Shown here piece after piece: positions 53,772 to 62,681 of a stretch of 64,000 nt of DNA (position 1 is the stretch's first letter; every line of letters begins with the position of its first letter). Location of the stretch: positions 124,001 to 188,000 of the forward strand of contig JACKLK010000001.1 in the NCBI GenBank assembly GCA_024236015.1, in the 5' to 3' direction. The DNA comes from Rhodoferax sp. Its GTDB lineage: Bacteria; Pseudomonadota; Gammaproteobacteria; Burkholderiales; Burkholderiaceae_C. A program made the translations under genes and the position numbers. A model generated the notes under the pieces. It had not been told where the DNA came from and did no database searches. It saw only the letters and a program-made list of their open reading frames with translations.

Positions 53772-54473
53772 TCAGCGCGCGCCGGCCGCCTGCAGCATGG
53801 CCGCCACCTGCGCCTGGCCACGTCGCAGCGCGTGTTGCAGTGGCGTCACCCCGTCGCGGTCGGCCAGGTTCAGCGCCGCGCCGGCCGCGATCAGCAGGCG
53901 CACGATCTCGGCATGTGCCGGCCCGCCGTCGCCCAGGATCACGGCTTCGAGCAGCGCAGTCCAGCCCAGCTTGTTGACATGGTCGACATCGATGCGGGTC
54001 TGCAGCAGCAACCGCACCGTCTCCACGTGGCCGTAGTGGCAGGCGGGGATCAGTGCCGTGCCGCCATACCGGTTGGTGCTGGCCAGGTCGGCTCCCGCGT
54101 CCAGCGTCGCGCGCACGATGGCGGCATGGCCGCGTGCGCCGGCCAGCAGGAAGGCGCTGTCGCGCTGGTCGTCCTGGGTGTTCACGTCGGCGCCGCGCGC
54201 GATCAGCAAGCGCACCACCGGCAGATGGTTGCCGTCGGTGGCCGCCAGCACGGCGGTGCGGCCACGGGCGTCGCGCTGCCCGATCGGTGTGCCGGCGTCG
54301 AGCAGCGCGCGCACCCGGGCCAGGTCCCCGCGTTGCGCGGCCTCGACCAGCGGCGCCCCGGCGTTGCCGGGTTGCGGCCAGGCCGCTCCCGCGCCCAGGG
54401 CCAGGCCGAGTGCCACCAGGCGGGCGACGGCGCGGCGTTGCAGGTCGGGGCGTGTGCGGGAAAGCTCGGTCAT
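53772..54473 (-). CDS. Exported ankyrin-repeat protein
   Basis: 233 aa. A signal-like hydrophobic stretch at about residues 15-35 (ARLVALGLALGAGAAW, then PQPGNAGAP). About five ankyrin repeats follow, e.g. PLVEAAQRGDLARVRALLDAG, TAVLAATDGNHLPVVRLLIARG and TPLQHALRRGQAQVAAML. Ankyrin repeats bind proteins; the partner is unknown. Monocistronic and divergent from the DUF938 gene. Confidence 0.88.
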   Translation of the reverse strand: MTELSRTRPDLQRRAVARLVALGLALGAGAAWPQPGNAGAPLVEAAQRGDLARVRALLDAGTPIGQRDARGRTAVLAATDGNHLPVVRLLIARGADVNTQDDQRDSAFLLAGARGHAAIVRATLDAGADLASTNRYGGTALIPACHYGHVETVRLLLQTRIDVDHVNKLGWTALLEAVILGDGGPAHAEIVRLLIAAGAALNLADRDGVTPLQHALRRGQAQVAAMLQAAGAR

Positions 54474-54538
54474 GGTCGTGGGTTGTCGGCTTGCGCCATC
54501 GGTGGGATGGGGCGAAGTCGGTATGCTAGCGTCCCATC

Positions 54539-55168
54539 ATGCAGGCCATCGATACCCCCTTCAGCCCGGCGGCGGAACGCAACAAGCAGCCCATCCTCGA
54601 CGTGTTGCGCACCGTGCTGCCGCCGCGCGGGCGCGCACTGGAGATCGCCTCGGGCACGGGGCAACACCTGGGCTGGTTCGCCGCCGCGTTGCCGCACTGG
54701 GACTGGCAACCGAGCGACATGGTCGCAGCCGCCTTGCCCGGCATCGACGCGGTGGCGCGCCAGCCGGGCCGGCCGAACGTGCGGCCGCCACTGCGGCTCG
54801 ACGTGTGCGACAACCCCTGGCCGTCGCAGGGCCCGGCCTTCGACCTGCCCTTCGACCTGGTGTATTGCGCCAACATGATCCATATCGCGCCATGGGCGTG
54901 TTGCGTCGGCCTGATGGCCGGGTGTGCCCGGCACCTGGCGGCCGATGGGCGGCTGGTGACCTACGGCCCGTATTTCGAGTCCGGCGTCGCGCCGGCGGCG
55001 GGCAACCTGGCGTTCGACCGGAGCCTGCGCGAGCGCGATCCGCAATGGGGTGTCCGGCAACTCGACGACGTGGCCGCTTGCGCGGCGCAGGCCGGATTGG
55101 GTCTGCTCGAGCGCCACGCGATGCCGGCGAACAATCTGCTGCTGGTCTGGGGCCGGCCCGCCGCCTGA
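54539..55168 (+). CDS. DUF938 family SAM-dependent methyltransferase
   Basis: 209 aa. MQAIDTPFSPAAERNKQPILD at the start and LEIASGTGQHLGWFAAALPHW (motif I) near residue 37 are characteristic of DUF938. FDLVYCANMIHIAPWA near 112 gives the acceptor region. Substrate not known. Convergent with mutL, 46 bases apart. Confidence 0.87.
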   Translation: MQAIDTPFSPAAERNKQPILDVLRTVLPPRGRALEIASGTGQHLGWFAAALPHWDWQPSDMVAAALPGIDAVARQPGRPNVRPPLRLDVCDNPWPSQGPAFDLPFDLVYCANMIHIAPWACCVGLMAGCARHLAADGRLVTYGPYFESGVAPAAGNLAFDRSLRERDPQWGVRQLDDVAACAAQAGLGLLERHAMPANNLLLVWGRPAA

Positions 55169-55214
55169 CGCAGGCGGGGCAGGGCGTTGTGGTGCGGGGC
55201 TGGCGCGACGCCGG

Positions 55215-57266
55215 TCAGCGTCCGCGCAGGAACAGGTTGTCGAGTTCGCGCAGGCTGACCTGGCGCCAGGTCGGGCGGCCGTGGTTGCACTGGTCCGATC
55301 GATCGGTGGCCTCCATCTGGCGCAGCAGCGCATTCATCTCGGTCAGTGTCAGGCTGCGGTTGGCGCGCACCGCGCCGTGGCAGGCCATGGTGGCCAGGAT
55401 CTCGTCGCGCGCGCGCTGCACCACGGTGCTGGCGTCATGCTGTGACAGTTCCTCGAGCACGCTGCGCGCCAGCGCGGCGGCGTCGCCCTGGGCCAGCGTG
55501 GCGGGCACGGCGCGCACCGCCAGCGTGGTGGCCGACAGCGGGGCGATGTCCAGGCCCAGCGTGTGCAGCGTGTCGGCATGGGCCTCGGCCGCGGCGATGT
55601 CGTGCGCGCTGGCGGCGAAGGTGACCGGGATCAGCAGCGGTTGGCTGGCCAGGCGCTGGCTGGCGCCGGCCTTGGCCGCGGCGTCGAACTGGGTCTTGAG
55701 CCGTTCGTAGACGATGCGTTCGTGCGCCGCATGCATGTCGACGATGACCAGGCCCTGGGTGTTCTCGGCCAGGATGTAGACACCTTGCAGCTGGGCCAGC
55801 GCGCGGCCCAGGGGCCAGGCAGAGGCCGCCGCGTTGTCGTCGTGGCCCACGTCGGACGGGGCCACGGCTGCCGTGACACCCGCAATGGCGCCGCCCGCCG
55901 GAACGGCGCCGTGCGCGCCGGTGTCGGCGGTGGTGGCGAGCGGCGGTGCATCGCTGCGGCGCACCGGCCACAAGGCCTCGAAGTCGGACACGCGGTGGCC
56001 GGCGGCCGCGGGTGCGGCGTATGGCATGGCGGGCTGGGACCAGCCGCGGGCGACGAATGGGGTCGTGGCACCCGCGGTACCGGCTGCTGGCGCGGCCGGC
56101 TCGTTGCCTGCGGGCAGGCCCGGCGCCGGCACGGCGTTTTCGGAGCCGCCGGCCCGGGGCCGCGCCAATGCGTCCTGCACCGCGCGGCGCACTGCCTGGT
56201 GCACCTCGCGGCTGTCGCGGAACCGCACCTCGATCTTGGTGGGGTGCACGTTGACGTCGACCCGGGTCGGGTCCATGTCCAGGTACAGCACGTAGACCGG
56301 CTGGCGCTGGCCGTGCAACACGTCCTCGTAGGCGCTGCGCACCGCATGCTGCAGCACCTTGTCGCGCACGAATCGGCCGTTGACATAACAGAACTGCTGG
56401 TCGCCGCGGGCACGGGCGGCGTCCGGGATGCCGACGCGGCCGCGCACGCGCACCGGATGGAGCGGGTTGTCGCGGCGGAGCGTGGGCTGCTGGTCGCCGG
56501 AGGTGCCGGAGTTGCCGTCCTTGTCGCTGTCGTCGTCGTTGTCCGCCAGCGCGACGGAGCGTTCGACGAAGTCGGCGCCGAGCACGTCGGCCATGCGTTG
56601 CGCATGGTGGGCCGGCGTCGCGGCAGAGGCGGGGTCGGCGCAGGCGCGCCATTGCTGCACCAGCCGGCCCTCGTGCCACAACGCGAAACTCACGTCCGGC
56701 CGCGCCAGCGCCGGGCGGCGCACCGCCTCCAGGCAGTGGGCCAGTTCGGTGGCATCGGTCTTGAGGAACTTGCGCCGCGCCGGTGTGCTGAAGAACAGCT
56801 CCTTGACCTCGACCGTGGTGCCGGTGGCTCGCGCGATCGGCCGCAGTTCGCCGCTGCGCCCGTCCAGCGCGAACGCGCCGCTGGCGCCGTCGGCGCGCGA
56901 GGCGATGGTGCAGTCGGCAATGGCGTTGATGGCGGCCAGCGCCTCGCCGCGAAAGCCGAAGCTGCCGACCGATTCGAGCTCCTGCAGGTTGCCGATCTTG
57001 CTGGTGGCATGGCGCTTGAAGGCCATCGGCAGTTCCTCGCGCACGATGCCCATGCCGTCGTCCTCGACCGCGATCAGGCGCACGCCGCCGGCGAGCAGGC
57101 GCACGGTGATGGAGCGCGCGCCGGCGTCCAGCGCGTTGTCGATCAGCTCGCGCACCACCGAGGCCGGGCGTTCGACGACCTCCCCGGCGGCGATCTGGCT
57201 GATCAGTTCATCGGGGAGTTCACGGATGGCGCGGCGCGGCGCGGGGGGCGACAGGATGGCATTCAC
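55215..57266 (-). CDS. mutL: DNA mismatch repair protein MutL
   Basis: 683 aa. The GHKL ATPase N-terminus has IAAGEVVERPASVVREL near residue 27, DDGMGI and FGFRGEALAAI. The C-terminal dimerisation domain includes VDMHAAHERIVYERL near 500, matching the DQHA-x2-E-x4-E endonuclease motif with Met for Gln, and CNHGRPTW near the end. That suggests an endonuclease-type MutL as in Neisseria, rather than the MutH-dependent E. coli kind. The central linker is Ala/Pro-rich. Confidence 0.95.
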   Translation of the reverse strand: MNAILSPPAPRRAIRELPDELISQIAAGEVVERPASVVRELIDNALDAGARSITVRLLAGGVRLIAVEDDGMGIVREELPMAFKRHATSKIGNLQELESVGSFGFRGEALAAINAIADCTIASRADGASGAFALDGRSGELRPIARATGTTVEVKELFFSTPARRKFLKTDATELAHCLEAVRRPALARPDVSFALWHEGRLVQQWRACADPASAATPAHHAQRMADVLGADFVERSVALADNDDDSDKDGNSGTSGDQQPTLRRDNPLHPVRVRGRVGIPDAARARGDQQFCYVNGRFVRDKVLQHAVRSAYEDVLHGQRQPVYVLYLDMDPTRVDVNVHPTKIEVRFRDSREVHQAVRRAVQDALARPRAGGSENAVPAPGLPAGNEPAAPAAGTAGATTPFVARGWSQPAMPYAAPAAAGHRVSDFEALWPVRRSDAPPLATTADTGAHGAVPAGGAIAGVTAAVAPSDVGHDDNAAASAWPLGRALAQLQGVYILAENTQGLVIVDMHAAHERIVYERLKTQFDAAAKAGASQRLASQPLLIPVTFAASAHDIAAAEAHADTLHTLGLDIAPLSATTLAVRAVPATLAQGDAAALARSVLEELSQHDASTVVQRARDEILATMACHGAVRANRSLTLTEMNALLRQMEATDRSDQCNHGRPTWRQVSLRELDNLFLRGR

Positions 57267-57325
57267 CCGGGCATTTTAGGAGCCGTGCCATGGGCCGGTC
57301 ATGGCGGCGGCGATAATCCTGCCCC

Positions 57326-57985
57326 ATGGAACTTGCCGCCTTCATCCTCGATTTCATCCTGCACGTCGACCAGTACCTCGATGCCTTCGTGCAGAACTAC
57401 GGCGCCTGGGTCTACGCGCTGCTGTTCCTGATCATCTTCGTCGAGACCGGCCTGGTCGTGATGCCGTTCCTGCCCGGTGATTCCCTGCTGTTCGTGGTGG
57501 GCGCGATGGCCGGCGCCGGGCTGATGGACTACCCGACCGTGATGGGCCTGCTGGTCGTGGCCGCCATTCTGGGCGACCAGTGCAACTACAGCATCGGCCG
57601 GTATTTCGGGCCCAAGGTGTTCCAGTGGGAGAACTCGCGTTTCTTCAACAAGCGCGCATTCGACCAGGCCCATGCGTTCTACGAGAAATACGGCGGCATC
57701 ACCATCATCGCGGCGCGTTTCCTGCCGTTCCTGCGTACCTTCGCGCCGTTCGTGGCCGGCGTGGCGTTCATGACCCGCTCCAAGTTCACCGCGTTCAACG
57801 TCATCGGGGCGATCCTGTGGGTGGTCGGCATCGTGACCATCGGTTATTTCTTCGGCAACATCCCGATGGTCAAGGCCAACATGGACAAGGTGATCTGGGC
57901 GCTGATCTTCGTGCCCGGCTTGTTCGTGTTGCTAGGGGCCTGGCGGGCGAAAAGAAAGGCGGCCCGGCAGGCGACTGCCGGTTGA
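57326..57985 (+). CDS. DedA family inner-membrane protein
   Basis: 219 aa. SNARE-assoc/VTT domain: FVETGLVVMPFLPGDSLLFV near residue 38 and RFLPFLRTFAPFVAGV near 130, the family's conserved core with the arginine and acidic/PGD residues. DedA proteins are linked to lipid flipping and envelope homeostasis. It is followed by the AraC gene 29 bases later. Confidence 0.92.
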   Translation: MELAAFILDFILHVDQYLDAFVQNYGAWVYALLFLIIFVETGLVVMPFLPGDSLLFVVGAMAGAGLMDYPTVMGLLVVAAILGDQCNYSIGRYFGPKVFQWENSRFFNKRAFDQAHAFYEKYGGITIIAARFLPFLRTFAPFVAGVAFMTRSKFTAFNVIGAILWVVGIVTIGYFFGNIPMVKANMDKVIWALIFVPGLFVLLGAWRAKRKAARQATAG

Positions 57986-58014
57986 CGTTCCTTGCGGTGC
58001 GTCGTCCGAACAGC

Positions 58015-59022
58015 GTGGGCGCAGTCACCTCGCTTTTCGTGCGCAAGGTCGTCGCTGCTGCGGGCGACACGGTCGACCACCCGTCCTTGCTGCGCTCGGT
58101 GGGCCTCGACCCGACCGGCGGGACGGACGTCAGCCAGATGGTCACCGACACCGCCTACTATGAATTGCTCGAAGCCATTGCGGCGCGCCTGGACGATGCG
58201 ACCGGTTTCCCGCTGCGGGTGGGCGCCTCGATGGACTGCGATGACTATGGCGCCTTCGGCCTGGCCTGGAAGACGGCGCCGACGCTTCGCGGATCGTTCG
58301 AACGCGCCGAGCGGTTTGCGCGGCTGTTGACATCCGTCGCGGCCTACGAGCTCAGAGAGGACCGCCGGGGTACGTTCCTGATCCTGCACCGCGAGGGTGA
58401 ACGGCGGCTGGGCATGCGGCTGTCCAACGAGGCCACGCTGGCCAGCGTGGTGGCGATCGCGCGGCAGGTGTCTCCGCAGCCGTTCACGCCACTGGAGGTG
58501 CACTGCAAACACCCGGCTCCGGCATCGGTGTCCGCGCACGAGGCGTATTTCGGGTGCCCGATGTTTTTCGGATCGGACAGGGATGCCCTGCTGGTGGGGT
58601 CAGACGCCCTGGACCGCACCAATCGCCTGGGCGACCCGGCGATCTCACGTTTCCTCGTTGCGCATCTCGATTCCGAGCTGGCGGCCCGTGCCAGCGAGAC
58701 CTCGTTCGAGCAGGTGGTGCTGCGCCATCTGTCGGACCGGCTCAGCGACGGGCTGCCGAAGGCCGCCACGGTCGCGCGGCAGATGGGGCTCAGCGAACGC
58801 ACGCTGCACCGTCGCTTGTCCGGGCTCGGGCTGTCCTACCAGAGCGTGATGGAGAAGGCGCAACGGCGGCTCAGCGAAGGACTGCTGGTGCGCAGCGCGC
58901 ATTCGATCGCCGAGATCGCGTTCCTGAGCGGCTACTCTGAGCAAAGCGCCTTCAGCCGTGCCTTCAAGCGCTGGTCGGGGCAGACACCTGCCGCCTACCG
59001 CGAGGCGCACAGGAGCCGGTGA
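58015..59022 (+). CDS. AraC family transcriptional regulator
   Basis: 335 aa from the GTG at 58015 (VGAVTSLFVRK). Another GTG at 57997 is possible. An N-terminal Arabinose_bd-type ligand domain (about residues 10-200) is followed by a C-terminal AraC HTH pair, with PKAATVARQMGLSERTLHRRL and the second HTH in IAEIAFLSGYSEQSAFSRAFKRW. It probably regulates the NmrA-like and DUF4345-like genes downstream. Start uncertain. Confidence 0.88.
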   Translation: MGAVTSLFVRKVVAAAGDTVDHPSLLRSVGLDPTGGTDVSQMVTDTAYYELLEAIAARLDDATGFPLRVGASMDCDDYGAFGLAWKTAPTLRGSFERAERFARLLTSVAAYELREDRRGTFLILHREGERRLGMRLSNEATLASVVAIARQVSPQPFTPLEVHCKHPAPASVSAHEAYFGCPMFFGSDRDALLVGSDALDRTNRLGDPAISRFLVAHLDSELAARASETSFEQVVLRHLSDRLSDGLPKAATVARQMGLSERTLHRRLSGLGLSYQSVMEKAQRRLSEGLLVRSAHSIAEIAFLSGYSEQSAFSRAFKRWSGQTPAAYREAHRSR

Positions 59023-59140
59023 CGCATTCCCCGGCCAGGCCGCATTGGCAGGCTTGGTCAAGAGGTTGGCGGGCACTGTCAATACGGCCGGCGGCGTGTG
59101 CGGCATCCTGATGGCACCTCATCAGCGAAGGAGCCACACC

Positions 59141-59968
59141 ATGCAGACCTCTCCCATTCTCGTCACCGGTGCCAGCGGCAAGACCGGGCGCCGCATCGTC
59201 GACACATTGACCGAGCGGGGTCACGCCGTGCGCGCAGGCACGCGCCGCGCCCCCATCCCGTTCGACTGGGACGACCCGAAGACCTGGGCCCCGGCACTCG
59301 ACGGCGTGGCCTCGGCCTACGTCTGTTATTTTCCCGATCTCGCCTTCCCGGGCGCGGTCGACAAGATCGGTGCGCTGGCGGAGCTTGCCCGGTCCCTGGG
59401 GACGCGGCGGCTGGTTCTGCTGTCGGGTCGCGGCGAAACCCATGCCGTGCAATGCGAGGACGTCGTTCGCGACTCGGGCGTGGATTACACGCTGGTGCGT
59501 TGCGCCTGGTTCGCGCAGAACTTCAGCGAAGGATATCTGCGCGACCCGGTCATGGGCGGCGCCATTGCGTTGCCAGCGGGCGACGTGCGCGAGCCGATTG
59601 TCGATGTCGACGACATCGCCGACGTGGCCGTTGCGGCGTTGACGGAACCGCGACACGGCGGTGAGTTGTACGAGGTCACCGGTCCGCGTCTGCTGCATTT
59701 CTCCGAAGCGGCAGCGGAGCTATCGGCCGTGGCCGGGCGACCGGTGCGTTACGAACCCATCACGCTGGCGCAGTTCCACGCGGCGATGGTGCCGATCGGC
59801 GGTGCGTTCATCGCCGACGTGTTCACGCACGTGTGCAAGGAGGCACTCGACGGGCGCAACGAATGGCTGGGCGACGGTGTGCAACGCGCGCTGGGCCGCC
59901 AGCCGCGTGACTTCAGCCACTTCTGCCGCATGGCCGCCGCGTCCGGCGCCTGGCGCGCAGCGGCGTAG
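59141..59968 (+). CDS. NmrA-like NAD(P)-binding oxidoreductase
   Basis: 275 aa. The Rossmann loop LVTGASGKTGRRIVDTL near residue 8 belongs to the atypical SDR/NmrA class; the typical YxxxK catalytic pair is not evident, as in NmrA proteins that bind but may not turn over NADP. The chosen ATG has GAAGGAG 8 bases upstream. It lies 118 bases after the AraC gene and may be its target. Confidence 0.85.
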   Translation: MQTSPILVTGASGKTGRRIVDTLTERGHAVRAGTRRAPIPFDWDDPKTWAPALDGVASAYVCYFPDLAFPGAVDKIGALAELARSLGTRRLVLLSGRGETHAVQCEDVVRDSGVDYTLVRCAWFAQNFSEGYLRDPVMGGAIALPAGDVREPIVDVDDIADVAVAALTEPRHGGELYEVTGPRLLHFSEAAAELSAVAGRPVRYEPITLAQFHAAMVPIGGAFIADVFTHVCKEALDGRNEWLGDGVQRALGRQPRDFSHFCRMAAASGAWRAAA

Positions 59969-60031
59969 TGACGCCGGGCGGCGCCGGACGACCGCGCCGC
60001 AACTGTCAGTTCCACGGAAGGAGTCCATCTC

Positions 60032-60487
60032 ATGACCACGACATTGACCCAGAAAATCATCCTGTTCATCAGCGGTGCGACGGCCGTCGGAATCGGCGCC
60101 GCGATCCTGGCCGTGCCGATCGCATTCCATGCGACCAACGGGATCGCACTGGGCGACAACACCAGCCTGCTGAGCGAGATCCGCGCACCGGGCGGCGCGT
60201 TGCTGACCATGGGATTGTTCATGCTCGCGGGTCTCTTACGCCAGCGGCTGGCCGGTTTTTCGCTGGCTGTCGGTGCAGCTGTCTTTCTGTCCTATGGCCT
60301 GTCCCGATGCATCGCGATCGCCGTCGACGGTTGGCCGGAACAAGGTCTGGTGGCCGCAGCGGTGATCGAACTCGTGATCGGTGCGTCCTGCGTGTTCGGA
60401 TGGCTCGGCTGGCGACGGGCTACCGGCCGCGCGGGGCTGTTGGTGTTGCTGGGAACCTGGGGGGCGAAAAAGGTGGCTGCTCGGTAG
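60032..60487 (+). CDS. DUF4345-like integral membrane protein
   Basis: 151 aa with four predicted helices (about residues 8-30, 50-66, 72-92, 105-130). LSEIRAPGGALLTMGLFML and AVFLSYGLSRCIAIAVDG match the DUF4345 pattern, a small four-helix family of unknown function. A ribosome-binding site GGAAGGAG precedes it. It is the last gene of the normal-GC block. Confidence 0.8.
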   Translation: MTTTLTQKIILFISGATAVGIGAAILAVPIAFHATNGIALGDNTSLLSEIRAPGGALLTMGLFMLAGLLRQRLAGFSLAVGAAVFLSYGLSRCIAIAVDGWPEQGLVAAAVIELVIGASCVFGWLGWRRATGRAGLLVLLGTWGAKKVAAR

Positions 60488-60877
60488 GCGGCTGCTGGCT
60501 GATTCGTTTCAAGTCGCGTTCCTGGTACGCGTCGCGGCAGCCGGGATCCGGCGCGGGCGCATGGCGGGGCGAACGTCGGGCGCCGAACGCGCCCGACTGC
60601 CCTTTGGTGCTCGTGGGCAGGGCGCATCGCGCAACTCACTGCGCGCCCGCTGCGCGGGCGCTCCGTTCAGACAGGCGCGATGAGAATGACAACGAAGCGC
60701 GCTACGCGCGCCGCCCCGCCCGCTGCGCTACTCGGCGCCCCACAATGCGCCCGCGCCGGATCCCGGCTGCCGCGAGGGGGGAACGGGCGCAATCGGATGC
60801 CGGGAAATTCAGCCTCAAGTGCGCAGCATGGATGGCTGGGACAGCCTTGAAGGCGAACAGGAGGTTTCGACCGCTAT
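60488..60877. other. Intergenic tract with large inverted-repeat element
   Basis: Contains the 242-bp palindromic element (60533-60774) and then DNA of falling GC content. No gene was found apart from possible short frames. Confidence 0.6.
60533..60774. repeat. Hairpin-rich element bounded by a 30-bp perfect inverted repeat
   Basis: The outer 30 bases, 60533-60562 and 60745-60774, are exact reverse complements (CGCGGCAGCCGGGATCCGGC at the outer end). Partial pairing continues inward for about 13 more bases. Internal hairpins include gtcgggcgc/gcgcccgac (60575-60597) and gcgcccgc/gcgggcgc (60643-60661). It has no ORF of note and no recognisable target-site duplication. It looks like a MITE-like or structured-RNA element. 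The sequence alone does not show which. Confidence 0.7.
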
Positions 60878-61039
60878 GTGCCCTCAGCTGACATAGACTT
60901 GACCCGACTGAATGCCAGCAATGCTGCGTCTGCGGACGTCTCCAAAAGCAGAAAGCGGCTACTCAGCGCACTGCTCGATGCTGATTCGACGCTCATCTTC
61001 AGCGGATACCGAAGGCGAGTTGTTGGAACTCGCCATTAA
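60878..61039 (+). CDS. Possible short ORF, unassigned
   Basis: 53 aa from a GTG. A strong AGGAGG lies at 60859-60864, but 13 bases away, which is long. The translation is polar and Ala/Ser-rich with no known motif (VPSADIDLTRLNASNAAS). It ends at 61039, tail-to-tail and overlapping the SLATT-like gene by 4 bases. It could be a fragment or noise. Confidence 0.2.
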   Translation: MPSADIDLTRLNASNAASADVSKSRKRLLSALLDADSTLIFSGYRRRVVGTRH

Positions 61040-61500
61040 CCCCCTTCGGTAATCGAACCTCCAGAATTTGGTATGGCGGACTCACGACTACGCAACGCAT
61101 TTAGCGACTGCCAGATTTCATTTCTGATCCTGGTACGCTGCTCCTTTTCTTCCAGTGGAATGATGAAATAAAAGTCGATCATGTCGCTAACCGTCCGGTA
61201 GCCAGCCTTCATTTCAGTATGGAATCGCCACCTTGGACCAAAGCCAAGAGATCGCTCAAGGGCAACAAAAAGACCGGCAAACGCTGATAGAACCGCGGGA
61301 AGCCATTTAACTGAATCGTCCAGCGGAACAACCTTTCCTGAAAGTACCGCAACTGCGCCGGTTAGAAACAAAATCAAAACTGTTCCGCCGTTATATAGCC
61401 ACCCGTCGAACGCCGTGTGATGCCCCCGAATCGATTGAGCAATGCTCTCGCGAAGCTTGTCAAAACCCTGTTGCTCGCGAGATACTGTTTCGTCAGCCAT
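61036..61500 (-). CDS. SLATT-like two-helix membrane protein
   Basis: 154 aa. Two helices (about residues 36-58 and 66-84) with a tight loop, flanked by helical charged regions. The post-helix sequence WRFHTEMKAGYRTVSDMIDFY resembles SLATT (SMODS/SLOG-associating 2TM effector) domains seen in nucleotide-signalling defence loci. This is a resemblance by eye only. GGAGAG precedes the start MADETVSREQ; an upstream in-frame ATG (61512) is less well placed. No SMODS or SLOG gene is in view. Confidence 0.6.
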   Translation of the reverse strand: MADETVSREQQGFDKLRESIAQSIRGHHTAFDGWLYNGGTVLILFLTGAVAVLSGKVVPLDDSVKWLPAVLSAFAGLFVALERSLGFGPRWRFHTEMKAGYRTVSDMIDFYFIIPLEEKEQRTRIRNEIWQSLNALRSRESAIPNSGGSITEGG

Positions 61501-61687
61501 GCTGCTCTCCATTGTTTGACTCTAGGGGCAAGCGTTTTGCACACCGCAAAATTTTCAGCATGTTCTCGACGCTGAGAGACAATTTCCAAAAGAAGATGGC
61601 ACTGGCAATAGCTCCGCTGATCGATGCAAATGTATTAATTTGGGTAGATCGCATCTGACATGCCACGCAGTTGCTCGCATTGAGCAT
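61493..61687 (-). CDS. Possible small membrane protein overlapping the SLATT-like gene
   Basis: 64 aa (or 53 from an inner Met at 61654). One hydrophobic helix with INTFASISGAIASAIFFWKL. The frame ends 8 bases inside the SLATT-like start, so the pair would be coupled. No family recognised. Codon content fits the low-GC tract, but a chance ORF is possible. Confidence 0.45.
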   Translation of the reverse strand: MLNASNCVACQMRSTQINTFASISGAIASAIFFWKLSLSVENMLKILRCAKRLPLESNNGEQHG

Positions 61688-62050
61688 AGATATCCCAATA
61701 GGCTTCAGCCATCCCCCAAACGGATGGATTTAGGTTGCATTTCAGCGTGAATGACCTCCAGCGAGCAAGTTTGCCACTGACGCCTTACTGCCATCAATAG
61801 ACGCTCGCTGCGCAACGACGATCGGCAGCAAATGGTCGGGAACTGCTGGACTGCACCGCTCCCATAGTTGTCTTGAATGTCGGCAGCAACAGGTATTTCA
61901 CAGCGAAGCAACTCTTTGCTGGGACAAGTCACGTCTGACGAATTGATTGGTCCTTGTCGGTCACATTCGATATGACGGCGCGAACCGGTAGCATGCCAAG
62001 CAAAGTGCCGACTGATCCGAATGCTGAGTTCGGGTAGCGTGAACTACGCG
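61688..62050. other. Intergenic low-GC stretch
   Basis: No supported gene. A 75-aa frame on the minus strand (61705-61932) is polar, cysteine-containing and unlike a folded protein, so it is not called. The tract is AT-richer than the rest of the window, like the neighbouring island DNA. Confidence 0.4.
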
Positions 62051-62422
62051 TCACGGCAAATCTAATGGTATGTACGGCAAGGTCGCATAGAGCAACACCA
62101 CCAAGACAAAAGTGCCGCAGAGGGCGAACACGGAGCGCTGAAAGCTTGAGCCACGTGTGACGACAAATGTGCGGAGGCAAACAGACGCGGGAATTGCCGC
62201 TATAAGTGCAAACAGCACAATGAGGTCGCCCGCGCCGCTTCGCCGGACACCCGACCCAGCAAGAAAAAACCAAAGGACAAAAGGCAGAAATAGATGCATC
62301 AAATCGGGCGTTTCGATTTCCTTTCTCCTATTGAGGCGTACAAACGACGCAATCAGCGCAAACGCGCAAATGCCCAATATCACGCAAATTGCCAATAACG
62401 ATAGGACGGTCAGAAGATGCAT
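62051..62422 (-). CDS. Hypothetical multi-helix membrane protein
   Basis: 123 aa with four hydrophobic stretches (about 2-30, 42-60, 66-88, 95-115). It opens MHLLTVLSLLAICVILGICA. Ribosome-binding site is weak. No family recognised. It lies between the SLATT-like pair and the truncated gene, all on the minus strand. An integral membrane role is all that can be inferred. Confidence 0.6.
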   Translation of the reverse strand: MHLLTVLSLLAICVILGICAFALIASFVRLNRRKEIETPDLMHLFLPFVLWFFLAGSGVRRSGAGDLIVLFALIAAIPASVCLRTFVVTRGSSFQRSVFALCGTFVLVVLLYATLPYIPLDLP

Positions 62423-62501
62423 ATATGGAACTGACGTTCAACGACAGCCGCGGGACCAGAACTACCGGTACACGTCCACTGGACGGACCGCCTGGGCACT
62501 T

Positions 62502-62681
62502 TCACTTGGCAGGCCCGATGTCCATACCATCGTAGGACTCGAGCTGAAACTGGTTGGCTAGCTCGTAAAACTCTCGATTTCTATGATTCAGGGACTCAGG
62601 TGTGTGATGCTCGATTTTCTCCACATGAAGGAAGAATGTGCCCTTGTCGTCGGCTGGATAGACGCTGAATCGCCCCGGGTT
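62502..62681 (-). pseudogene. C-terminal gene fragment truncated by the IS, RraB-like
   Basis: About 59 native residues remain, from RFSVYPADDKGTFFLHVEKI to YELANQFQLESYDGMDIGPAK. The tail ...LANQF..ESYDGMD resembles RraB (RNase E inhibitor) / DUF695 C-termini, where ...YDGW is conserved. The reading frame continues into the IS end, whose inverted repeat supplies the first 11 residues (MKFVQLLGVSS), so the original 5' part is gone or elsewhere. Family call by eye only. Confidence 0.5.

Noticed and set aside
61705..61932. A 75-aa minus-strand open frame in the low-GC tract
   Set aside because: No hydrophobic core, motif or ribosome-binding site that would support it. Left as unassigned DNA.
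61929..62273. A 114-aa minus-strand open frame
   Set aside because: Overlaps the 123-aa membrane protein in another frame and has a Cys/Arg-rich random composition.
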